64,000 nt of DNA, taken from positions 12,765,382 through 12,829,381 of the forward strand of contig NC_084474.1 in the NCBI RefSeq assembly GCF_027409185.1, written 5' to 3'. The first letter of the stretch is position 1, and each line of letters begins with the position of its first letter. Below the pieces are notes generated by a model. That model was not told where the DNA came from, did no database searches, and saw only the letters and a list, made by a program, of their open reading frames with translations. Shown one piece after another: positions 1 to 11,899 of this stretch. Source of the DNA: Cynocephalus volans (taxonomy: Eukaryota > Chordata > Mammalia > Dermoptera > Cynocephalidae). The translations under genes were made by a program, and so were the position numbers.

Positions 1-2659
1 CTATCTTTCCAGGTGCACATTTCCTCACAACGCCAGGCTTCAAATTGCACTGGGCATGACTTCCCTGCTCATACCAGACCAGGTACTAATTTATCCCATG
101 GCCTCTTTTACCATAAGGTGACTAGAATTAAGCAGATGTCAGGAACACCGATCATTTGTAAAAAGACAAATTTGTTAAAAACTACAGGAGAATGTTTTCA
201 AAAGGATGCTTTGCTGTCCCCATCGTAACTGCTCTCCCCCACAGAGCTTGGGTGTAACTTGCAGGTAAAGGATGAGGACCGTGCCTGTGTGGTAGAAGGA
301 CAGAGACCCATGTATTAGCGTGACAGCTATTCCAGAAGAGTGGAACTGCACGTTTACAGGATTTAACTGAACAGCTATTCAAAGTTCTTACTTGAAAAGA
401 GAGGAATACTGAGCTTCTTAACTGTGTGGCTTTAGGTATGGTAGATAGTGATGTCCCTTTGTGGTTAATTAAGAGGGTGAAAATTTTAGCTCTTGTAATT
501 AAATCAGTGCTAAGCAAGCAGCATGATTGGTAGCTGGATAATACCTAAAACATGTCCATAAAAAGAGAGGAATTCACCAAAAAAAGAGAATTGGGGAATT
601 TCTAAGATATTTAGGACTAATGCTATATACACCAGTATGTTCCCCACCCCCAAGTGTTTCTTCTCTTCAACCAACTTACATAGAAAATGCTGGATGACGA
701 CCAAGCATGTACCCCACACTGAGTCACTTGTCCACCTTTGGTTTTTGAACACAATGTCAGACCAGGGTAGGTTTAATGCCACTTGTCTTTTTTTACATCA
801 TCACACTGACAGCCTCCTAGCATGTGAAATCTTCGGGTCTAGCAACCACACGTAATCTAGCCCTCCCCTGAGAGGTGAGTGTGGCTCAGGTGACCACACT
901 GAACAAACGGGCCTGCTTCTCAGTCTGCATTTCACCAGGTGCCTTTGAGGTTGCATCAGCCTCGGGCTCCACAAGCAGAGGGAGGGGCGCAGGCATAGTG
1001 AAGACATTGTTCAGAGATAGACATCGATTAGATGGCCTCTACACTGGGGTGGGTGCAGGAGATGGCTCGGTTGTGACACCACCTGCAGAGCCAGGACAAT
1101 GCTTAATAAAGCTGAGATCTGCAACCTGAAACTGGAACCTAAACAGATAACCTTTGGGAAGATCCTTAACCTGATTCTCTCAGTGCCTGTAAGGAAGTCA
1201 CTATAAGATTAGAAAATGTAATTACATCTGATAAAGTGATTGCTGAGACTCTGTTTGAAGAGAGGGCTTTATCAGCCCTATTGTGTGAGGTCAATGGAGA
1301 CCTGGACCTCCGGCCACTGGTCTCTCACCTCCAACAGAGTGAAATCCCATTATATTAGAATGTTGAGAAAGTAGTTCAATAGTCCTTAGAGATCCAACAC
1401 TTGAGAACTTATTCCACTTGGTCTAAGCCAGCCTTGGAGCCCACAGATCAGAGCTACATTAGCATGAAATCCACGCACAGGGCTCTTGACTGATTTCACT
1501 CATGGGCTGGCTACAGGTTCTCCATGCCTGCTGTGCGCCTCCTTCCCCAGCACATGCCTTACAGACCACTGACTTCACTACATTAAAATTCTGTTTGTTT
1601 GCCTCTCACCTCCACTAGACTGAAAGACCCTTAAAAGACAGGCAGTCACTTATTTTGTACTCTCAGCCTAGCACAGATTTTGTCTCCTAAGAGTCAGTCC
1701 CCATGTGCTTGCTGACGTCCACTACACCTGCTCAGAGAAAACTGAGTTTTTTCCCTCTAGGGAATATTGAAAAGGTAGGTGAGGGTTGAGCAGATCAGAG
1801 GAATCCACGAGACCCCAGGAGGATGGGTTGATGATTTACCAAAACCCTGGAGGGGAGGAGGAGGAAAGGGAGTGGGGCAGAGCAGAAGAGAAATCCCCCA
1901 TAGTTTAATCCTTGTTTGAACTGGAAACGATGGAATCCAAACTCCTTATTTCACAAATGGGGAAACAGAGCTTGCAAAACATCACATGGAGGGATTATTA
2001 CTTAATATGTTTCTATTCTGTCAGGAAGCAGGCTCTATGTGTGACGCAGTCACGGATCCCACCTCAGTGTCCACTGAGACCGGTGAGGGAGTGCAATGTT
2101 TGCAGAGAGAGAAGTGGATTTCTATTCTTCTGCAATCAGATTGGAAAGAGGATGGCACTTTAATGAATCGGGGAACTGGGTACAGGTCTGAAGAACTGGA
2201 ACACAATCTTAAAAATACATAATATAGCTGGACACATACAAAATGGACACTTTAAGAAGATTATAATACAATTTAGAAAATGTCACCTTAGTCTTGTTCA
2301 TCCACAATTAGGTTTGATCAATGGTTCTCACAGGAGAAATGTTTATTGTGGTTTGTTTCCCAGCATGTTCTCCCCTCTCTTAGCCTATTTTCCCTTTTAC
2401 CCAGAGCTTTGACGTATGGGCTCCCTGCTGGCCCGAGTAAGCTATCAGTGTGTCGCCCAACACCTCCACGCCATTGAGGAGAGGAAGAAATACAGCTTCT
2501 GCAGATATGGTAAGCAGCTCTCAACTAGTCAGTGTGAAAAGAGTGTGTGTGTGGCTAAGAAGAAGTGCACCTGTTACTAATGACTCCTGAAAGACCTATG
2601 TCATGGGCATGAGCTCAAGAAGAACTGTCCTTCCCTAGGTGATTGATAATCAACACAAA
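1..2659. other. Unassigned sequence, no gene recognised
   Basis: No open frame here exceeds about 110 codons, and none resembles a protein I know. A polyadenylation hexamer AATAAA lies at 1105-1110, but no transcript structure can be tied to it. I recognise no repeat family. The stretch may be intergenic or intronic single-copy DNA. Confidence 0.5.
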
Positions 2660-2830
2660 ATACAGATAAATTACTTTTATAAAGCACTTTCACCTAAATT
2701 AGGTCTCTTTGCTCCTCAGCAATATCCCAGTGAGAAAGACAGAACAGTTATCATCCCATGTGGGGAAGAGTCACCACAGAGAGGTTAAGCAGCAGGCCTG
2801 GGGTTACCCAGGGAAGATGAGTACCTGGCA
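2660..2830 (-). repeat. MIR-like SINE fragment
   Basis: The order of words resembles an antisense MIR: a stretch like 'cacagagaggttaagcagc' followed by a 'cagg..tggggttaccca' tail. MIRs are ancient tRNA-derived SINEs common in all mammals. The match is degraded and is judged by eye only. Confidence 0.3.
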
Positions 2831-5115
2831 TGCTTTTCTTCCAATTATACTTCACGGGCTCCCCAGCCAGATATAGGAATACGTTTTAGACACTGCAACT
2901 CATTCTTCTCACAGGGGTCAGCCTAAAAGACCCAAGGCCCGGCCTCATCTTTCCAAGTACCCCCAAATCTGGCAGGCATTCTTGTCTTGGGGCATTAGCA
3001 CCAAGATCAGTGTGTATCAAAGTCCTCTGACCCAGATAGGAAAAAAAAGGCAAAGAACAGGATCATAGACACATTGACAACCTCAACATTTTCCCTTCTT
3101 GGAAGCACGTGGATTTTCATTTCCTTGGTGCTCTGTAGAAACCATCTACAAGCAACGTAAAACGTCCGCGTCCGCGTTAGAAGTCATCACCTGCTCCATC
3201 TAAGAGCTGAGGCACAAAGTAGATGATTTCCAGGTAATTTTCCATCTTCACAATGCCTCCTTATTAACCATTTCCAGCTGGCTGGTTATCCAGTCCTTGT
3301 ATAGACAGTGGCAATGCAAAGATTTTACAGACCCAGAAATCCGTGTGCAACAAAAACACTTGGTAGCCATCTAGTTGTTGTTTTTGTTGTTTTAGTCCCG
3401 GGATTTGAAAATCCACTTAGTGATTAATGCCCAGTTCAGGCTTATTTAAAGCAAAAAATATTCTCTTGCAGTTGAAGTTGGCCTTTAAATGATCTTTAAA
3501 AAGAAAATATCAAACCATCCACTGATTTGTATAAAACCCTTAAGAGCATTTTCCTTCCTTGCACTTCCAAAGGTGGCTTTGCAAATAGGTAGCAGGCTCT
3601 GGGTTGGCAATTCCAGAGATAGTTTTTCCTGTGTCTTCTCTCTGGGGATAGGTCTTTATACCTAATAAAAATCAGAGCAAGGACAAGAGGTTTCTAGTAT
3701 CCCCAAACCAGGTCAAGGAGTATGGAAACCATCCTTACTTACACAGCCAGCAGGGAGGCAGCCCAGGCAGAGAGCAGAACCATCCTCAGGGGGACGGTCT
3801 CGGAGACTGAAAATGAAGGGAGAGATCTGGAAAACTAGGGTTTAACCAACTCGTCCTTGCATCTGCCACAATGGGACATTGTCAGGCCTTGGCCCCACGA
3901 AACAATAGGCTTCGATAGGACAGAATACCCATTCAGAGGACAGCTTCACGTGCTAGCTTGCGGGCAGTGCAGCTCCTTCCAGCCTGCTCTTGCTGCACAC
4001 AGTGTGTGTGTGACAGACTGCTGGGCCCCACTCTCTGCCTGCTCCTCCTCCCCACACTTCACTTCTGCTCCACGCTTCCAGCAAGGCCAGGGTGGGTGTA
4101 TCTCTTGAAAGGCTGGGTGATGTGTTGTGGGGCTCCACTGCTGAAATTAGCAGCACTGCTCTTCCTGGCCATTTTAGGATGAGATCAGAGCATTGCAGGA
4201 ATGTATCCTAAGGGCAGGGCAATTTGAAAGTGTTTGCACCCCAGTTTTTCCAAGGGTGCAATCAGCCCCCGGGTCAGACCACTGACTGTATTAGACAAAG
4301 AATCTCTGATTTACTAACAGAGGGCCATGCTCATTTTTACAGGGGAATGCACTGTAAATACAATGCATCGAAGCCTTCATAATTTTTCTGAAGAATGTAA
4401 CTTACCAAAGAGAAAAATGAAAAAGAATAAAACTATGCTCATAAAAAGGCTCATTGTAGCACAAACCTGAATGTAATGTTAATATCCAGTGTTATAAAAC
4501 TTTTACAAGGTGGGCTCTTCTGGAGCTGTTTGATGTGACTGTATTGGCAGATAAATAAGGTCACATAAAAAAGTAGAATATAAATAGTTTATTTCTTGAC
4601 AAAAACTGAGAAACTATGTCTGCATGTAGACAATGACTGCAAGGTAGTAACTAAAAATAAAAATGGTTGTAATGAGAAAGAGAATTATGACTATTTAAAA
4701 TCTTTACTTTTAACATTTCAAATCATTTTATCAAGGAAAAGGTTCCAATGATAATAGGGCAACCCCTGTGGGATGACAATTTGTTCTGTGGATCTGAAGA
4801 CAGTTTATTGCACTGGGAAACTTTGCCTTTCTATTGCAAGTTACATTTGCCTGTGGCATATTCTCAATGATAGCTCGCACTGGGGTTACACCCTGACTCT
4901 GAAGTAGTTACCAAGGACTGGACCTAGGAACACCTTTTCTTCTTCCTGTGAAGCTGTTATAAAGGGGAATGGAGAAAATTGACAGAAGTCAGTCCATTCC
5001 AGATAATGGCTTACAAGCATGGTCGCCAATTCAATGCGTATTAGGTATTCAGTTTAGAGAAGGGTCAATTAGAATTCAGGTGTTAATTAAAGTACCTGTG
5101 GCCACCCTGCAAGTA
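2831..5115. other. Unassigned sequence, no gene recognised
   Basis: No recognisable coding frame, RNA gene or repeat. A small CpG-containing patch lies near 3160-3180 in otherwise CpG-poor DNA. A weak GT-rich tract sits near 4,000. Frames of up to 83 codons near 3,857-4,182 overlap on both strands and look like chance. Confidence 0.45.
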
Positions 5116-5117
5116 AA

Positions 5118-5192
5118 TAGATAGGACCTGAGTTCGAACCCAGGTGTAGCCTCCAAAGGCCTTAGTCTTCCTGCTACACCACTATGCTGCCT
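5118..5192 (-). repeat. MIR SINE fragment, tRNA-like head
   Basis: The sequence carries the B-box-like core 'gagttcgaacccaggtg' followed by a tail ending 'ccactatgctgcct', the reverse complement of the tRNA-derived 5' part of MIR. It is a repeat remnant rather than a tRNA gene: there is no cloverleaf and no acceptor stem. Confidence 0.5.
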
Positions 5193-5334
5193 ACAATGTG
5201 TTTACAAAGAGCACACTGTCCTGTTTCCGAAACGGAATGTAACTTCATTAGACTAGAGAGCAGCTTTTTAACAGCATGTTACCCAGCCTGTAGGGCTGTA
5301 CCTGCCTGAGTGATGATCAAGGGTGCTCACTATT

Positions 5335-5490
5335 ATAAGCATTTTACAGGTATATTCTTATTTAATCTTCACAATTTAGCTCTCCCCATTTCATAGTGGA
5401 AACTGAGGCACGGGAGCTTAGCAACTTCTGCTGAGTTACACAGCTTGTAAATGGCAGAGCCGAGGTTCAAACGTCTGGCCCCAGAATACC
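5335..5490 (-). repeat. MIR SINE, antisense
   Basis: Reads as antisense MIR in the standard order: 'cattttacagg', then 'ccccatttcatagtgg', 'aaactgaggcacgggagc', 'gttacacagcttgtaaatgg' and 'cagagccgaggttcaaac'. This is the conserved MIR core followed by its B-box side. Old, with many substitutions but few gaps. Confidence 0.7.
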
Positions 5491-5494
5491 CCAA

Positions 5495-7010
5495 GTGCCA
5501 CAAACGTCATGTAAAATATACTTTCTGCATTTCTTGATTTAAGGTAAGTAAGAGGAGAAAGGCATAATCAAGAAACATTAAAAAAGCAAAAATAAAAAGA
5601 TTTCCTTAGTTTCTTTGGCTCTGGTTCACCAAAGAAGGTGCCTGAGACTTATGAGGGAGATAAGCTAATTGTGGCTTTCCTTGTGATTTAAGTTTACCTA
5701 CCCCTAGCTCTCATCACAGTGATTACTGGAAATGCAAGGTTAACCCCCCCAACCCCCATTCCTTCTCTGGGAAAAATGAATTCCCCTATGTCCACCTTCT
5801 GGTAGTTCTTGCTCCTTTAATACAGAATGCTTTATTTTACTTTTAAATGAAAAGAACTGGAGTCCATGGCAGAGGCATTAAAACCTTTTGCCTGTGACCC
5901 ACAGTTAAGATACATTATATATGACCCAGTATAGAAACCCTCACACATGCACACAGCTAAAACCAAAGTTGTCCAAAGTTGATAATTTATCTTTATCCAC
6001 TCCAATATATTTTTTATTTAAAAAAACTCTGATTATTACTCTATAAATTGATTGCAGGACCCACAGATTGAAAAATTCTAGTTAGGAATCCCAATTCAGG
6101 TCTAAGAGATGAGTTTTAAAACTGTGCCCTCAAACATATGTCTCTAGAACTATCTTCACTTTTATATCTACTGGTTATTTATCCAGTTGGTCAAGATGGG
6201 TTCAGCTCTGAAGGTGTTCTGTCATAACTCACATCTTTGCTATCGGGCTTGACAACATCACCATGTTGCCTGAGAACCATCTCCAGTTGCAGAGTATAGG
6301 GCTTCTTTCTTTTCTCTTTCCACCAAACACTCAATGAATAACAGCTGGTTTTGAAGCTTGTTAAATATAGGGTACAAGCATCCTGGTAGAACTCTCAGCT
6401 GTTCGGAGGCACAAATCCTATGTTCAGGGAAATGGGGAAACAGAGACCATGTCAGAACGTGGTCCCAGACTTGTGAGACACTCCTAAAAAAAAGACGGAA
6501 AAAGACACACCAGGCAAATACATATAAAAATAAGAAAGATTTAGCAATATAAATATTAAGCACACAGGGGCCCTAATCTGTAGGTTATTATTTGGGGGGG
6601 GGGCATTCCCAAATAGCTTTCCTTTGTAACACTATCACAGTTCTTATTTTACATTTTTTTGAGCAATTATTTATGTTTGTGTTCTCTACTGTGCACCACA
6701 CTCCAAGTAGTACTGTTGTGGGGTCTGCCTTCCATTGCCCTGGCCTTGTGCTGGAGCATCTGCCCACGTGTTCATGCACAGCTCTTGGGTTCTTGCAATA
6801 GATGATGACATCGCCTAGGAAGTTGGAGGTGTGAGGTCTCCAGACCCCAGTTCACCCGGCTTCCAGGCAACGAGTGCAGGAAGCTATGCACAGTGTCTCC
6901 CACACAGATGTTTGTTGCATAAACATCAACTGGCCACACAAGCCCCAGTGCTCTGACCTCATGTGGTGGGAGAAGACTCCTTGAGGCAGACACAGCATTC
7001 CAGTGAGCTA
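5495..7010. other. Unassigned sequence, no gene recognised
   Basis: AT-rich sequence with no recognisable gene. A run of G lies near 6593-6602. Open frames of 63-105 codons occur on both strands between 6,258 and 7,089 with no family resemblance and no shared exon signals. Confidence 0.45.
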
Positions 7011-7013
7011 GAA

Positions 7014-7218
7014 CAGGGGATGGCGAACTAAGCTCGAGGCCAAACTTTTGTAAGTGAAATATTACTGGAACACAGCCACACTCACTCATTTAGGTATTGT
7101 CGATGACTGATTTCCAGACACGTTGTCAGTGTTGGGTAGTTGCAACAGAGACTGTGTGGTTTGCAAAGCCTAAAATATTTGCTGTCTGGCCTTGACTGCA
7201 AAAGTGTGCTGACCCCTG
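7014..7218 (+). mobile_element. Non-autonomous hAT (Charlie-type) DNA transposon
   Basis: The ends form imperfect terminal inverted repeats: 'caggggatggcgaac' on the left and 'gtgctgacccctg' on the right. The body contains the mammalian repeat words 'tattactggaacacagccac' and 'cctaaaatatttgctgtctgg'. Flanking 8-mers agctagaa (7006-7013) and atctagag (7219-7226) match at 6 of 8 positions, as expected for an old 8-bp hAT target duplication. About 205 bp, so it has no transposase. Confidence 0.75.
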
Positions 7219-7384
7219 ATCTAGAGGCCTAATTTGGAATCGACTAGTTGGTGCAAAGGGGTCAGAAATTCACCTAAAGCAACAGCGAGGCACAGACCCA
7301 GCAGGGACCAAACCATTCTGAAGGAGGCTGGTGACAAGCCTCACTGTTGGTTATTCCCTGTTATGCAAGGATGGGTGGAGTCTA

Positions 7385-7490
7385 AACCTTAAAAAAATTT
7401 TTTTTTATTGTGGTAAAATATAAATAACACAAAATTTACCATGCTGACTGTTAAGTGTAGTGGCATCAAGTACATTCATACAGCTCTGCA
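7385..7490 (-). mobile_element. L1 3'-end fragment
   Basis: Contains 'attgtggtaaaatataaat', 'aaaatttaccatgctgac' and 'agtgtagtggcatcaag'. The same word order recurs in the larger antisense L1 3' pieces at 53,578 and 57,112, so this is a short member of that family. Confidence 0.6.
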
Positions 7491-7494
7491 ACCA

Positions 7495-9150
7495 GCACAA
7501 AGCACAGCCCTGGGTGCCTGGTGGGTGCTCAGAACATAGTCCCTGGGAGAGAATAAAGGGAAGAAGGAATAAGCCCCGTCTGAATGCAGGAGTGGACGAC
7601 TGGCTTCCAGACTCTGGCTTCGTTGGTTACACTCGTGGGGATCTGATACTTCTACTCTGGGGCTCTCTCTTTGAGGAAGGTGGCTGTTTAGACAGTTCTC
7701 CCAACACTGGTGAGGACAGCTGTTTCGCGCTGGACATTGCTGAGGGATGTCTCAAGCCCTGCTTGCCTAAAATTTCACGTACAGTCACTGTCTCTCTTTC
7801 CTTCCCTCCGCAGCTTCCAGGATGCCTGGGCAGTGCGCAGATTTCCACCAGAGCAGACTGGAGCAGGGTCAGGGTGGGTGGAGTTCCAGCTGGATGAATG
7901 ACTCCAGAGGCTTCCCTCATTCCCTGGCACTGATTCACCATTGAGCAGTTGCCGGAATTTGGGCTCTGTTGAAACCTGGGTTGTGGCCGAATGGTTACTC
8001 TCTCCCGTTCCTTCCTCCCAAATCTGGGCTACCACTGAGGTGGCGTGGGGTGTGTGTGAGAAGAACTGGTATGTGTTTTTGCTTTGTGGGTGGGTATGGG
8101 AGTGTGGGTGAGCAGGTGGATTCATGGATGGGGGAGGGTTAATAGGAACTAATTTGGCTTCCACCCCAGGGAACCAGTGGCTGAAAGGGGCCTTAGAAAT
8201 TACCAGGTAAATGCTCTCACTGGGCAGATGGACAGACGTGGGCCAGAAGGAGCTGAGTGACATGCAGAGAGTGACATGCAGATTGCCAGAGAGGCCAGTC
8301 ACACACTTGATAGAGGCAGGGTCCCCACAAGCCTCATTTCCATGGCCTAGAATGTTGATATAATTTGAATGGCTGTCATTGAAAAGAAGAAGACCCACAT
8401 AAAATGTAGGTAGCTTCTACTGCAGGTGCATAAATATGGATGTTAGAAGTTGGAAAGGACTGGGGAAATTTATAAGAATAGGGCTGGTCTGGGGACAGGG
8501 ATAGGAAGATGGTAGTGACAAAAGAAATACAGTGTGTACATGGATCCACAAATGGCTTATGCTCTGGATTTCAGTGCCCGACCTACCCTTCCGTTAGCTT
8601 CACTGACTAGGGCCTTGCGGGTTCGGGGGCAGCACAGTGTCTTTAACCACAGTCCTCCAGGTGCAGAGATTCACCAGGGCAAGGCTCTGGTGCTCCCATA
8701 GACGTGGACTCACTGAATGGGCAGCTTCATGCATTGTCCTGTCTTACTGAGCAGGATGTGAATTATCTTGAGATTTTTGCCTTGTCTTCAATGCTTGACC
8801 CTTTTTGGGGCCGCAGTTGGATTTGCTTGTACACACCACGAGGCCCCGGGCAGTTTAGACTAACGTGGCTGTCTACCTCTCCACCTCAGAGGATCATCTC
8901 GAGTTTTTCCTCCCTTTGATGTAAGTTGGGGGAGGGCTAGGGGAGACGGAGAGAGAGGGAGTGGGAAGGAAAGGATGAGTGTGTGATTAGAACTGGGTTA
9001 CCTTAGCATGTCTCTTTAAAATTGCCTCGAATGCTAACGTTAATATCTCATGTGGAAAAATTTATATTAATTTAGGATATTAAATTACTGGCTAATAATA
9101 ACTTTTCTGTTATTTCTTTTATTTTTGGAAACAAATCCAAATTAATTCAT
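7495..9150. other. Unassigned sequence, no gene recognised
   Basis: A 207-codon open frame runs on the minus strand from 8398 to 7775. It has low-complexity Pro/His/Ser stretches, resembles no known family, and overlaps a degraded repeat-like patch near 8,190-8,290, so I treat it as chance. No RNA gene or repeat was otherwise recognised. Confidence 0.45.
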
Positions 9151-9214
9151 TTATTTATACATTCAAAAACTATTTTGATGGACATCTATTATGAGCTCAG
9201 CACTTTGCTAGAAA

Positions 9215-9803
9215 TTATTTTTTTAAATTTATTTTTTATTAGTATATTCATTATTACAAATCATACTTATTCTTTATGCCCCTTATCCAATCCAATCTCT
9301 CCCCTTCCCACCCTACCTCCTCTAATAACCATAGATTTGTTCTCTCCATCTGATAGATGAACTGTTCCTCTGTTAGTATGTTCAGGTGTCATCAAGTCCA
9401 CCCCTATTATCATAAAGCAGATGCTTCTTCTATTAGTCTGGGGAGTGCTTTGTGGAGAGAGGACTTTTTTTTTTTTGGTCTTGGCTGGTGCCTCTCCTTG
9501 TGTCAATGCAGTTGAGAGTCTGGCGTGCCATCTGCACGGGGGCTGTGACTGCTGCTATAGAGACTAGCTGCTTTTGTGGCAGCTGTGGCAATTGTGGTGG
9601 CCATGGTGGGCTACCTGCGTGGAAAAGGTGGGTTTTTTTTTTTTTTTGGTGTTCTCCTCACCTGGTTGCTGCTGGGTTTGGCTTCCCGCAGATCCATGCC
9701 TCAGGACCCTGGTGGGGCCCCAGGGTGGCAATGGCAGCTTGCCTAGTTGTGGAAGGTTTGGCTTCTCTGAATCCATGCCCCCACTTTTTTGTTTATTTCT
9801 AAA
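9215..9803 (-). mobile_element. Composite retroelement ending in an L1 3' UTR
   Basis: A 589-bp insertion flanked by the 9-bp duplication tgctagaaa (9206-9214 and 9804-9812). Joining the flanks restores an old interspersed repeat (left '...tgagctcagcactttgctag', right 'caagccggcaagac...'), which supports the boundaries. Read on the minus strand it has three blocks: A (9648-9803) with an internal near-duplicate built on 'ggcatggat..gaagccaaac'; an A15 tract (9633-9647); B (9477-9632), GC-rich; an A12 tract (9465-9476); then a block (9215-9464) matching the 3' UTR of the L1s at 26,650 and 39,930, ending in an A/T-rich tail. No coding capacity. It was presumably mobilised by L1 enzymes. Whether A and B are L1 5' UTR or unrelated sequence is unclear. 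Confidence 0.7.
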
Positions 9804-9812
9804 TGCTAGAAA

Positions 9813-10845
9813 CAAGCCGGCAAGACTATGTGGACATGCTTGTATTATAATTCTCTTTTGGGAAGTGTTACAGTTTAGTGAGATAAACCAACTAGGTCAG
9901 CTGATCCACTTTTTTATTTTTCCTTTTTTAAAAAGTAAAAGCTGGGGAAAGGAGCAGGCAAAATCCAAGGCTGTTTAGATCCTGTGTAGTTTTCTGGAAA
10001 ACATCTTCATTGTTCGAGGTGAGAAGGTGAAGGTTTATTTTTATGCATCTCTGTTTTTAGCTGCAGATCAACGTTGCTGGCTCACGGTGGAAGCCCCTTT
10101 GTATGAAACATCCCTTACTGCATGTGTCCCCTGAGCATTGCACGTGCCAAATTATCATTTCTCATAGGCTGATTGATATTCTGGAGAGAGGAAACATCTT
10201 GATAACTCACTGAAATGGGTTATGTCAGAGAAAGTGTGTCACAGATCCACTACAGCTCACACAGGGTATCCTGAAGGGTTTGGGATGAGGTGCCACGGGC
10301 TTCCAGCTCACCTGCTTGGGACTGTGCTCAGTACATCTCATTACCGCACTGTGTACATTTGGCTGCCATTTTCTCAAAGACACTTACGCAGTGGTATTTT
10401 GTAATGACGTCAATTCTTTTCCTGTCTGACCTAGAAGATTACAGTGACTCAGTGCTGGCTGGTCAACCTTAAAGATTAAATCGAGGACATTGGCTTAATG
10501 ATTTTAACAGCTAGTGTAAAGGATTTCCCAAGTATGAGAATGGTGATATGAAATAGTGCTGGGAATTTTATTCAATCTTAAAGAGAAAGTAAGTAACACA
10601 GGTGAAAGCAAACTTTACGATTGCATTTCTTAAAAAATAAGCTTCAAGTTTTAAAAGATTTAAATAGAAATAAGGATATAGGAGTCTACTGGAGAATCAA
10701 CATGCACTAAACTTATAAAATGCCTTATGTGAATGAACATCCAACTGTATTTTGGAAACTATGAAAGAGTCATGATTATTCTGTGATTATGATAATTACT
10801 TTTTTAGTTGAATTCCTTTGGGTAAAACTTTTATTTGCTCTAGTT
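9813..10845. other. Unassigned sequence, no gene recognised
   Basis: The first ~90 bases continue the old repeat interrupted by the composite element. The rest shows no gene, RNA or repeat that I can name. Short open frames at 10,222-10,472 look like chance. Confidence 0.4.
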
Positions 10846-10847
10846 CA

Positions 10848-10965
10848 GTTTTCTTAAATGTTAGTATGTGTAAGAATCCCGTGGGGAGTTTGTTAATAAT
10901 GCAGATTCCTGGGCTACACCCTCAGACCTCAGTAGGTGTGGGTGGGCCCTAGGATGATGAATTTT
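10848..10965 (+). mobile_element. MER20-like hAT DNA transposon fragment
   Basis: The order 'agtatgtgtaagaatccc', 'gtggggagtttgttaataat', 'gcagattcctgggctacacc' and 'agacctcagtaggtgtgggt' follows the 5' half of MER20, a short Charlie-type element. The 3' half is not evident; the sequence turns into A/T-rich DNA. Confidence 0.65.
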
Positions 10966-11034
10966 ATTTTATTTTTTTAGGAGTTACAAATATTAAATTT
11001 AATTTTAATAGCAATACATGTTGTATACTTAATA

Positions 11035-11265
11035 TCTGTAATAATAGCTAACATCTATTAAGTTCACTATGTGTTAGGCCTTACACAAATTAATTCATTT
11101 AATTCCTTATAATAATCCTTATAGGAAGATACAATTATGCCCACTTTATAGATGAGGAAATTACAGCACATGTAGGTCAGGTGTATTATCTAAATCTCGC
11201 AGCTAGAGAGTACTGAAACCTGCATCAAACCCGGGCAGTCTGGCTCCAGAGTGTGCACTAGTGAC
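11035..11265 (-). repeat. MIR SINE, antisense
   Basis: Near-complete antisense MIR: 'taatagctaacatctatta', 'actatgtgttaggcc', 'cccactttatagatgaggaa', 'cgcagctagagagtactg' and 'gcagtctggctccagagtgt'. Ordinary old repeat. Confidence 0.75.
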
Positions 11266-11269
11266 TACA

Positions 11270-11823
11270 AAGGACTGTGAATTATAAATATGCACTCTCC
11301 GTGATTCCAGAGCAGGTGGTAGTGGGGATGGGGTTCCCTTAACCAATACTTATCCACCTCTGGACGCTGACAGAAAATGAAATATAAATAAGGATGCTGA
11401 CGGCAATCAAGTTTTTTTAACATTCCTGCCCAGAAAAACAACTTCCTGAGTCCTTTTTACTCCAACTTCTAGCATCCTAGGGAGGCATGTACTTTCAAAA
11501 GAAAGGAAAAAAAGCCCTGGAATGGCGATTTCTTTGTAGTGCTTGGTATACTGTCTAGAAATATTTGGAAATGCATCCAACAGAAAGTAAAGATTCCTGC
11601 CTGGAATTTGGTGAGAACAAGTCTGTGATGTGTGCCCTGTGATTTTGTATCCCAGCTGAATGTATCTGGTCTGGAGTCTTCACTGGTCAGCTCTGAGTCT
11701 TTGTTATCCCTGTTACTGTTAAAAAATCTGAGGGCATTTGCATTCCTTTTCCTTGGTTTGTGATCTGGTTCACCTGTCTTCCTTCCCTTCACACATAGGG
11801 AGGCAAAATTTTCAATGATGTGC
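11270..11823. other. Unassigned sequence, no gene recognised
   Basis: A 120-codon minus-strand frame (11,831-11,469) shows no domain, signal peptide or known family. No repeat recognised. Confidence 0.4.
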
Positions 11824-11839
11824 CCTTGCATGAGTTTTA

Positions 11840-11882
11840 TTTATTTATTTATTTATTTTTTAAATTTTATTTTGTCGATATA
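11840..11882 (-). mobile_element. 43-bp micro-insertion with target duplication
   Basis: The 16-mer ccttgcatgagtttta occurs at 11824-11839 and again at 11883-11898. Between them lies a 43-bp T-rich insert made of (ttta)n followed by 'aaattttattttgtcgatat'. Read on the minus strand this is a short 3' end plus a (taaa)n tail, so it is an extremely 5'-truncated LINE-type insertion. The exact 16-bp duplication suggests it is young. Confidence 0.8.
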
Positions 11883-11899
11883 CCTTGCATGAGTTTTAA

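Noticed and set aside
5118..5192. Possible tRNA gene (B box 'gttcgaaccc')
   Set aside because: No acceptor-stem pairing or A box at the right distance. The flanking words are those of an antisense MIR.
7775..8398. 207-codon minus-strand open frame
   Set aside because: No domain, signal peptide or family resemblance, Pro/His/Ser low complexity, and overlap with a degraded repeat. Expected by chance in 64 kb.
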